Shown: positions 1 to 5,221 of the stretch, one piece after another
How positions within the stretch are numbered: the stretch's first letter is position 1
Layout: each line of letters begins with the position of its first letter
From: an uncultured Spongiibacteraceae bacterium
GTDB taxonomy: Bacteria > Pseudomonadota > Gammaproteobacteria > Pseudomonadales > Dasaniaceae
Length of the DNA: 5,692 nucleotides
Assembly: GCA_937969395.1 (NCBI GenBank)
Contig: CALBVI010000423.1
Location: forward strand, 1 to 5,692
Direction: 5' to 3'
Made by a program: the position numbers and the translations under genes
The notes under the pieces: model-generated
Seen by the model: the letters and a program-made list of their open reading frames with translations, nothing else
The model's database searches: none
What the model was told of the DNA's origin: nothing

Positions 1-1
1 T

Positions 2-763
2 ACCACACTGATCTCATGTGCTGGTTCAGCTAACTCCAACCCTACAACTTATCCCTACAGCTACTCCGATGAGTTCTTTGGCCAAAACACGATAAAAAAA
101 GTTGTTATATCACCGGTCAATATGGGCGTTCCTGCTCCGTCTTACCTACAAAAGGGTGACCGCAAAGTTAAAGCGATGGTGAAAGACTTCATAGCCAGCA
201 ATAACTTAGAAGTATTACCTGACTACCATTTTGAAAATGCCTGGAAGCAAGCTATTCGTACCTATGGTGATATCTATGACCCCTCAACCGGTAAAGTAAA
301 TCTTAAGACCTGGCGGTCTGTCATGTATACCGTTGGCAAGAAAATTGAAGAAGACACTGATGCCGATGCTATTATTTTTGCTGATTTAATTGTACACGAT
401 GGCGCACATGCTGCCGGCTCCAGTCACTATGCACGCTGGTATGGCGTAACTCGCAAGCCATCAACACGAGGAACCGGTGCTGGCGTTCCATTAGATTTCC
501 ACTGGACACAAGCTATCGATGTTGCCTCATTGCAAGTTTCAATATTTGACACTCAAAACTTAAAACGTATTTTTACTAGCATTGGTGGTTTGGACACCTT
601 AGAAGCTGTCGACATACGCAACCCAAGCGCAGGATTCACACGCCGCAAAAATCTATTAAACAATAATGGCAATATTGAAGAAGGCATTGAATTAGCTTTT
701 CACCCATTTATTCAAATGAAAAAATATCCTGGGCCAGCACCAACTCAAACAGAGGAAAAATAA
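2..763 (+). CDS. Lipoprotein of unknown function, 5'-truncated by the window edge
   Basis: The reading frame is open from the first base of the window to the TAA at 761-763, so the gene starts upstream. The first visible residues are T-T-L-I-S-C-A-G, which read as the end of a lipoprotein signal peptide. The lipobox is L-I-S-C and the lipidated Cys is at 17-19. The first ATG in frame (122) lies about 35 residues inside the mature part and has no Shine-Dalgarno sequence, so it is not the start. The mature protein would be 248 residues. A short Ser/Asn/Pro/Tyr-rich linker is followed by a mixed domain beginning with the strand-like I-K-K-V-V-I-S-P, with a D-A-D-A-I-I-F-A-D-L segment in the middle and a Pro/Thr/Glu-rich tail. 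The residue after Cys is Ala, not Asp, which suggests outer-membrane sorting by the E. coli rule. The overall shape recalls small CsgG/TolB-N-like lipoproteins, but this is a weak impression and I do not recognise the family. Confidence 0.85.
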   Translation, partial: TTLISCAGSANSNPTTYPYSYSDEFFGQNTIKKVVISPVNMGVPAPSYLQKGDRKVKAMVKDFIASNNLEVLPDYHFENAWKQAIRTYGDIYDPSTGKVNLKTWRSVMYTVGKKIEEDTDADAIIFADLIVHDGAHAAGSSHYARWYGVTRKPSTRGTGAGVPLDFHWTQAIDVASLQVSIFDTQNLKRIFTSIGGLDTLEAVDIRNPSAGFTRRKNLLNNNGNIEEGIELAFHPFIQMKKYPGPAPTQTEEK

Positions 764-786
764 AACAGCTTAACTTTCTCCTCTAA

Positions 787-848
787 ACTAAAGATAAAAG
801 AAATTGATTAACTAAACCGAATTTCTATCGACTTCTTTTATCTTTAGT
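787..848 (+). terminator. 16-bp perfect inverted repeat after the lipoprotein gene, possible terminator
   Basis: The arms 787-802 and 833-848 are exact reverse complements (16 bp, A+T-rich) separated by a 30-nt spacer. The structure starts 23 nt after the lipoprotein stop codon, where a transcription end is expected. The second arm is rich in T, but no clean T-run follows it, so it is not a textbook intrinsic terminator. It could instead stabilise the 3' end of the mRNA. A second, mutually exclusive pairing exists inside it: AGAAATT (799-805) with AATTTCT (820-826). Confidence 0.5.
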
Positions 849-970
849 ACCACACAATATACTTAATAAATTTAATAGCGCACAGCTACCAAAATTATTT
901 AAAACTCATAACGCCTCTTCTCTACATTCAATCTACGCTACTTGTTGCTCATCTGCTAATACCTCGGAAA

Positions 971-1088
971 TTTTCTAATCGCTACAACCATCATCTATGC
1001 CTGCTCATAGCAGTACGCATAAATCAGTTTTCAAAAAAACAAAAATAACCTGTTTTTGACTTTGCCAAGATCAATCATTTTATTATTG
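971..1088 (+). repeat. ~120-bp intergenic repeat, copy A
   Basis: This 118-bp segment matches 4949-5070 in the same orientation. Hand alignment gives 52 of 60 identical bases in the first half and roughly 83% overall with about four small gaps. Similarity stops abruptly at both ends. A hairpin is visible: TATGC (996-1000) pairs with GCATA (1017-1021), and an inner CTGCT pairs with AGCAG around a CAT loop. A TTGACT (1056-1061) and a TATTAT (1081-1086) conserved in both copies resemble sigma-70 boxes, but the 19-nt spacing is long. If this is a promoter, it points toward the DUF1800 gene about 460 bp away. The repeat family was not recognised. Confidence 0.8.
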
Positions 1089-1491
1089 CTATGATTATTA
1101 GCGACTTTTAATCTTATCCATTACTGTCCGGAATAAATTTACTGAACCTCCCCCCGCAGATGCGGAAGTCATCCTACTTTGACGCACCTATAAACGAAGC
1201 CTACGACTTCACACCTTATACATAGACTATTTGTTGTTTCATGGCGTGATAAAAATAATCCTTGGCCAACGGGATCAACTAGAAACTCTTTAGCTTTGCA
1301 TGCTAATGGAAATTATAAAATCACGAGCTTTGTCGGAATTCAATCGCCATCCATTTTTCTGAACCAGCAATCGAAACCTCTACTAGCAAATAGCCTTTCG
1401 TTTCCACTCTCTTTCTACCTTTTATTTTAAATTAGTGTTATTGCTGAGAATAAAGTGTGGATGCCTTATCAGAAATAAAAAAACAGCCCCC

Positions 1492-1538
1492 CTATACTAT
1501 TCTAAGAAAAATTATTCTTATTCAAAAAAACTGTATAG
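1492..1538 (+). promoter_or_regulatory. Nested hairpin in the DUF1800 leader
   Basis: CTATAC (1492-1497) is the exact reverse complement of GTATAG (1533-1538). Between them TAAGAA (1503-1508) pairs with TTCTTA (1515-1520) around a 6-nt loop. The outer 3' arm ends on the first two bases of the AGAAGAA ribosome binding site. Folding could therefore partly mask the site and tune translation. The 5' arm contains TATACT (1493-1498), a fair -10 box, but no convincing -35 box lies at the right distance. A regulatory role is inferred from position only. Confidence 0.3.
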
Positions 1539-1543
1539 AAGAA
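1537..1543 (+). promoter_or_regulatory. Ribosome binding site of the DUF1800 gene (AGAAGAA)
   Basis: A purine-rich AGAAGAA lies 8 nt before the ATG at 1552. It is a weak but well-spaced Shine-Dalgarno sequence. It supports starting at 1552 rather than at the in-frame GTG at 1435, which would place a 39-residue Lys/Tyr-rich extension ahead of an otherwise perfect lipoprotein signal peptide. Confidence 0.5.
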
Positions 1544-1551
1544 TCTATTTT

Positions 1552-3336
1552 ATGGACGTATTTCGCGCGGCAATCTTTGCGATGGGTGTTATCCCCCTTC
1601 TTATTTCTTGTGGCGGTGGCGGGAGTGACAGTGATTCCTCACAGGATCCGATCACTGAGTCGAACCTCGATTTGACACCAGAACAAGAGATGCCTGATTC
1701 AGAACCTGACCCCATTCTAGAACCTGAACCTATTGTAGAACCTGAACCAGTCCCGCTTGTCATCGAAAGAACAGATGCTGTGCGATTTTTAGTTCAGGCT
1801 GCGTATGGCCCGACCGAAGAAGATATAGCCGATGTTCTGTCTTTAACCTATGAAGGATGGCTAACAAAACAAATGACGATAGAACCGGTATATTGGGTCG
1901 ATCGTATTGAGGCCATTAATGCCTTGGAGACAGCCTACCGGTGGCATTTATCAGGACTTTTCTGGGAAGGCGCAATAGAAAGTGAAGACCAGTTACGCCA
2001 ACGTGTCGCGTTTGCCTTGTCACAAATTATAGCTAATAGCACCGTGTCAGACCTTAACCATGGATTTCCAGGTTTTTTTGCCTATTACTGGGATATTTTT
2101 CAGCGTCACGCTTTCGGTAATTACGAGGATCTTCTTTACGACATCAGCCTTAGCCCATCGATGGGTTTATACCTCACGCATATCAATAATGAAAAAGAAG
2201 ACGATAGTACAGGGACAGCACCTGATGAAAATTATGCCCGTGAAATCATGCAGCTCTTTAGCATCGGCTTGGTAGACCTAGATATGTCAGGACAAACAAC
2301 CGGCGTTGAATCGTATACCACCGAAGATGTTGAGCAACTGGCGCGAGTCTTTACCGGCCTTAGCTGGGATGATGGCAGCTTTGGTGGAAGCTTACCTACT
2401 GATGAGACCGCACTCACCCGTCCGATGGTCGGGTTTGACGATCATCATGAATTTGGTGATAAACACTTTCTGGGTAGCTCCATTAGCGGAACCAGCACAC
2501 CGGAGGAAAGCGTTGCTTTGGCAATAGCTATTCTCCTCGATCACCCCAACACCGCTCCGTTTATTTCAAAACAGTTTATCCAAAAACTGGTCACCGCAAA
2601 CCCTTCACCGGAGTATGTGGAGAGGGTCAGCACCGCCTTCAGTACCGGGAGTTATGTGACCTCCAGTGGAGAAACAGTAGGGACTGGTCGTCGAGGTGAT
2701 ATGGCAGCAATGATCACCGCCGTATTACTTGACGACGAAGCACGTGATAACTCAGCAGAAGATGATTTTTCATTTGGCAAAGTCCGAGGACCAGTGTTAC
2801 GCGAGGCACAGTGGGCCAGGACATTCCGTGATGACGCGGGGCGTGATTTAAATGGCGTGCCACCGGCCTTCAGGTCAGACTGGGACGACAATGGTATGGG
2901 CCAAACCCCCTTGCGCAGCAAATCAGTCTTTAGCTTCTATCGACCTGGCTATGTTTTGCCTGATAGTGAAACGGCGGCAGAGGGTCTGGTAAATCCTGAA
3001 ATGCAAATTTATACATCGAGCACGGCATACGGCTATTTGCACTATATGAGCAAACTGATAACGGGGCCTAGTAGCGTCTGGTTAGAATTTTTTAATCCCG
3101 ACTACTCTGCACCTATCGCGCTGGCAGGCAATGCTGTTGCCCTGACCGATTACCTGAATGACATTATGGTCTACGGGGATCTCACCGATGAGGTGTATGC
3201 ACGCATCATCAACGGTATCGAGGCCACCTCAATTGAGAATTTAGAGGGTGACGAATTACAAGAAGCGCTACGAGAGCGTGTTGAAATAGCGATGATGATT
3301 ATCATCTCCGCACCAGAATATATTACACAACGATAG
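1552..3336 (+). CDS. DUF1800 family lipoprotein
   Basis: The protein has 594 residues from the ATG at 1552. Residues 1-20 form a lipoprotein signal (M-D-V-F-R, a hydrophobic stretch, then L-I-S-C with Cys20), followed by Gly-Gly-Gly-Gly, which suggests anchoring in the outer membrane. Residues 21-70 are an acidic, Pro/Glu-rich linker. The DUF1800 domain fills the rest. Its hallmarks are visible: R-F-L-V-Q-A-A-Y-G-P-T (78-88), Q-L-R-Q-R-V-A-F-A-L-S-Q (147-158), H-A-F-G-N-Y-E-D-L-L (186-195), P-D-E-N-Y-A-R-E-I-M-Q-L-F-S-I-G-L (224-240), A-R-V-F-T-G-L (264-270), S-V-F-S-F-Y-R-P-G-Y (458-467), N-P-E-M-Q-I (481-486) and a C-terminal S-A-P-E-Y. The length is normal for the family and the domain looks complete. 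The biochemical function of DUF1800 is not established. The DUF1501 gene follows 8 bp downstream, the usual partner arrangement, so a joint envelope role is likely. The family assignment is from motif memory and is strong. Confidence 0.92.
   Translation: MDVFRAAIFAMGVIPLLISCGGGGSDSDSSQDPITESNLDLTPEQEMPDSEPDPILEPEPIVEPEPVPLVIERTDAVRFLVQAAYGPTEEDIADVLSLTYEGWLTKQMTIEPVYWVDRIEAINALETAYRWHLSGLFWEGAIESEDQLRQRVAFALSQIIANSTVSDLNHGFPGFFAYYWDIFQRHAFGNYEDLLYDISLSPSMGLYLTHINNEKEDDSTGTAPDENYAREIMQLFSIGLVDLDMSGQTTGVESYTTEDVEQLARVFTGLSWDDGSFGGSLPTDETALTRPMVGFDDHHEFGDKHFLGSSISGTSTPEESVALAIAILLDHPNTAPFISKQFIQKLVTANPSPEYVERVSTAFSTGSYVTSSGETVGTGRRGDMAAMITAVLLDDEARDNSAEDDFSFGKVRGPVLREAQWARTFRDDAGRDLNGVPPAFRSDWDDNGMGQTPLRSKSVFSFYRPGYVLPDSETAAEGLVNPEMQIYTSSTAYGYLHYMSKLITGPSSVWLEFFNPDYSAPIALAGNAVALTDYLNDIMVYGDLTDEVYARIINGIEATSIENLEGDELQEALRERVEIAMMIIISAPEYITQR
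1702..1755 (+). repeat. Three 18-bp tandem repeats in the DUF1800 linker
   Basis: Three imperfect 18-bp units at 1702, 1720 and 1738 each begin GAACCTGA and encode E-P-D-P-I-L, E-P-E-P-I-V and E-P-E-P-V-P (residues 51-68). Such an acidic Glu-Pro spacer probably holds the DUF1800 domain away from the membrane anchor. In-frame unit gain or loss would change linker length without breaking the protein. Confidence 0.75.
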
Positions 3337-3340
3337 GTGG
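3335..3340 (+). promoter_or_regulatory. Ribosome binding site of the DUF1501 gene overlapping the DUF1800 stop
   Basis: AGGTGG shares two bases with the TAG stop (3334-3336) and lies 4 nt before the GTG start at 3345. It differs from AGGAGG by one base. The overlap of stop codon and ribosome binding site suggests that ribosomes finishing the DUF1800 protein help start the DUF1501 protein. The site also decides the GTG start, since the Tat motif follows immediately. Confidence 0.6.
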
Positions 3341-3344
3341 TCAG

Positions 3345-4718
3345 GTGAAAACAAGACGCAATTTTCTAAAACAATCATTAGCCCTAAGTGGCGCCTCTGT
3401 CATGGCCAGTCAATTTAGTGCGCTGAATGCGCTGGCAAATACAAACGGTGATTATAAGGCATTGGTTTGTGTCTTTATGCACGGTGGTGCCGATGGCCAT
3501 GACTTTATCATACCCACCGACGACACCTCCTATGCTCAATGGGCGGCTATACGCGAATCACTACTTCCGCTTTACGTTGATAGCACTAGAGCCCAGGAAA
3601 ACCTTGTGGCATTGAATCCATCCAATGCTGCCGACCTAGGTGGACGTAGTTTTGGTCTTGCACCTGAATTATCACCGATGGCCGATCTTTTTGCTGCAGG
3701 GAATATGTCGATTATAGGTAATGTGGGCACTCTTATTGAGCCGGCCACATTAAGCCAAATTAGAGCTGGAACGGTGCAAATTCCAGCACGCATCGGCTCT
3801 CACAATGACCAGAAGTCGATCTGGCAGACATCAAGCTTTGAAGGCTCAACGGTCGGCTGGGGTGGACGCCTTCTCGACATTTGCAATGCTTCATCCCCCT
3901 TTGCTGCAATCAGCGTCGACAATAAGACCGCTTTTCTGCAAGGACTTAATACCACGGAGTTCGCGATGTCTAGTGGTGGCGTTAAGCTTGCCCCTGCACA
4001 AACCGATAGCTATGGCGGGTTTTCAACTCAGCAGCTTGAGATTATGTTGGAGCAATATAATGACAGTACAACGCAATTATCTAGCCTGTTTGCAAAAGAC
4101 TATGTAATCAATCAAGAGCGCCTTTTAGGGCTGAATGCGCAATTATCAAATCTATTAGCAACCGTCGATACCGGTGCCGATCTTCGAACTATTGGTAGCG
4201 GCTTAGCAAACCAGTTTGGCATGGTGGCTGACATGATGGCCCTAGCGCCATCACTAGGGATTAGTCGACAAGTATTTTTTATCGGCATGGGTAATTTCGA
4301 CACCCATAGTGACCAACCGGAAAATTTGCCAGCGTTGCAAGGGGTTGTTGCCAGCGCAGTAAAAGCCTTCTACGACCACACCGTATCAGTAGGCTTGCAA
4401 GACAGTGTGACTACTTTTACTGCGGCGGATTTTGGCCGAACCTTGCAACCCAATGCCACAGGTACTGATCACGGCTGGGGTAACCACCACTATGTTGTTG
4501 GAGGTGCCGTTAACGGGGGTAAAATTTTAGGTGAAATTCCTGTCTCCGAATTTGGCCACGAGCAAGACCATAGCAGAGGAAGACTCATTCCAACCACATC
4601 AGTCGAGCAATATATTGCCCCCATGGCTAACTGGTTCGGTGTTAGTAATGACGACCTGCCACTCGCCTTTCCCAATTTTGCTAATTTTGATGCGGGGAAA
4701 ATTCAACTCTTTAGCTAA
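3345..4718 (+). CDS. DUF1501 family protein with Tat signal
   Basis: The protein has 457 residues and starts with GTG. Residues 1-31 are a twin-arginine signal (R4-R5-N-F-L-K, a hydrophobic stretch, and cleavage likely after A-L-A at 29-31), so it should be exported folded. DUF1501 landmarks follow in order: A-L-V-C-V-F-M-H-G-G-A-D (39-50), S-H-N-D-Q (152-156), G-W-G-G-R-L-L-D (171-178), G-N-F-D-T-H-S-D-Q (316-324), A-D-F-G-R-T-L (361-367) and G-T-D-H-G-W-G (373-379), then G-G-A-V-N-G-G (386-392). As I recall, the family belongs to the alkaline phosphatase/sulfatase superfamily. On that basis D50, H153, D155, D319, H321, D362, D375 and H376 are candidate metal ligands. This is inference; no substrate is known. 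Many members have S-E-F-G-R where this one has A-D-F-G-R, still with an acidic residue. The gene is the second in an operon with the DUF1800 lipoprotein gene, and both are probably needed together. No truncation was seen. Confidence 0.93.
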   Translation: MKTRRNFLKQSLALSGASVMASQFSALNALANTNGDYKALVCVFMHGGADGHDFIIPTDDTSYAQWAAIRESLLPLYVDSTRAQENLVALNPSNAADLGGRSFGLAPELSPMADLFAAGNMSIIGNVGTLIEPATLSQIRAGTVQIPARIGSHNDQKSIWQTSSFEGSTVGWGGRLLDICNASSPFAAISVDNKTAFLQGLNTTEFAMSSGGVKLAPAQTDSYGGFSTQQLEIMLEQYNDSTTQLSSLFAKDYVINQERLLGLNAQLSNLLATVDTGADLRTIGSGLANQFGMVADMMALAPSLGISRQVFFIGMGNFDTHSDQPENLPALQGVVASAVKAFYDHTVSVGLQDSVTTFTAADFGRTLQPNATGTDHGWGNHHYVVGGAVNGGKILGEIPVSEFGHEQDHSRGRLIPTTSVEQYIAPMANWFGVSNDDLPLAFPNFANFDAGKIQLFS

Positions 4719-4809
4719 GTTAGCAACGACTAAAGTGACCGCCCTTTTATTTATGCTGCCTAGTACCATTAAAATAAAGAGGTATGTATTTAATGAGGGG
4801 GTTGTAGAG

Positions 4810-4830
4810 AGTAGCGCTGGTTACTTTTTT
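4810..4830 (+). terminator. Intrinsic terminator of the DUF1800-DUF1501 operon
   Basis: AGTAGC (4810-4815) pairs with GTTACT (4820-4825) with one G-U pair, around a GCTG tetraloop. A run of six T ends at 4830. Weaker G-U and A-U pairs extend the stem base into the T-run. It lies about 90 nt after the DUF1501 stop, a sensible place for the operon to end. The stem is short, so strength is uncertain. Confidence 0.5.
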
Positions 4831-4840
4831 CCTTCGCAAC

Positions 4841-4880
4841 ATTATTGTAGTGGCCAAACAAGATTGGCTACTACAATAAT
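4841..4880. terminator. 17-bp stem-loop downstream of the operon
   Basis: The arms 4841-4857 and 4864-4880 form a continuous 17-bp stem with a single G-U pair and a 6-nt loop (ACAAGA). No T-run follows, so it is not a classic intrinsic terminator. It lies 10 nt after the T-run of the preceding hairpin. It may back up that terminator or protect the mRNA 3' end. Being nearly symmetric, it could act on transcripts from either side. A role as a small repeated palindrome of the genome is also possible. Confidence 0.5.
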
Positions 4881-4948
4881 TCTGCTAGCCGTTTAAAAAA
4901 ATAATCACATAAAAATAATCCGACTGGTATCAAATAAAAACCGCCAAC

Positions 4949-5070
4949 TTTTCTAATCGCTACAACTATCATCTATGCCTGTTCATATTAATGCGTATAA
5001 ATCAGCTTTTCAAAAAATACAAACACCACCCTGCTTTTGACTTTACTAAGATTAATCAGTTTTATTATTG
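4949..5070 (+). repeat. ~120-bp intergenic repeat, copy B
   Basis: This 122-bp segment is the second copy of the repeat at 971-1088, in the same orientation. Its outer hairpin is kept: TATGC (4974-4978) pairs with GTATA (4995-4999), where a C-to-T change relative to copy A turns a G-C pair into a G-U pair. The inner stem of copy A is not kept. TTGACT and TATTAT are both retained, 20 nt apart. Flanking sequence is unrelated to that of copy A, apart from a shared 13-nt A+T-rich word (ATAAAAATAATCC at 4909-4921 and 1249-1261). Confidence 0.8.
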
Positions 5071-5168
5071 TTAAAATTTTATTTATATATTTAAATCAAT
5101 ATAAAATTATTAACTAATGAAAAATTTATAAAAATTATCATAATTGTAATTTCTGACTAACGATCAGC

Positions 5169-5221
5169 CCCTAAAACAAGCCCTAAAAAAATCTAAATAA
5201 AATCCTAAACCAAGCCCTAAA
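5169..5221. repeat. Pair of 19-nt CCCTAAA-type direct repeats
   Basis: The segments 5169-5187 and 5203-5221 match at 17 of 19 bases, and each contains the word CAAGCCCTAAA. They start 34 bp apart within A-rich DNA. With only two units and no neighbouring replication or recombination gene, no function can be assigned. Confidence 0.55.

Larger units (their letters stand above)
764..1551. other. 788-bp intergenic region without a confident gene
   Basis: No open frame with a plausible start and ribosome binding site was found on either strand before the DUF1800 gene. The stretch holds the inverted repeat at 787-848, copy A of the ~120-bp repeat (971-1088), a short G+C-richer patch around 1136-1215, and a hairpin region at 1492-1538 next to the DUF1800 start. 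The G+C-richer patch contains a small CCGCA/TGCGG palindrome (1154-1165) and a GAAGTC/GACTTC inverted pair (1165-1170 and 1205-1210). One frame (1194-1430) is open for 78 codons but has no start codon. It may be chance or a gene remnant. The rest is A+T-rich with nothing recognisable. Confidence 0.7.

Noticed and set aside
122..124. ATG as the start of the first gene
   Set aside because: The open frame continues upstream to the window edge with a lipobox, and there is no ribosome binding site before this ATG.
1493..1498. TATACT as the -10 box of an operon promoter
   Set aside because: No -35-like hexamer lies 16-18 nt upstream and there is no extended -10 TG, so it is mentioned only as part of the leader hairpin.
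1435..1551. GTG at 1435 as the start of the DUF1800 protein
   Set aside because: It would add 39 Lys/Tyr-rich residues ahead of a complete lipoprotein signal peptide. The ATG at 1552 has a spaced AGAAGAA, and the added stretch contains the hairpin region.
4709..4735. CTTTAG/CTAAAG inverted pair across the DUF1501 stop codon as a terminator
   Set aside because: Six A+T-rich base pairs with a long loop and no T-run. An overlapping GCTAA/TTAGC palindrome is too short to be convincing.
4531..4896. Open frame overlapping the end of the DUF1501 gene
   Set aside because: Its first half lies in another frame inside a conserved gene, and its second half runs through the terminator hairpins.
5169..5221. 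CRISPR-like or origin iteron repeats
   Set aside because: There are only two imperfect units, with no further spacing pattern and no cas or replication gene nearby.
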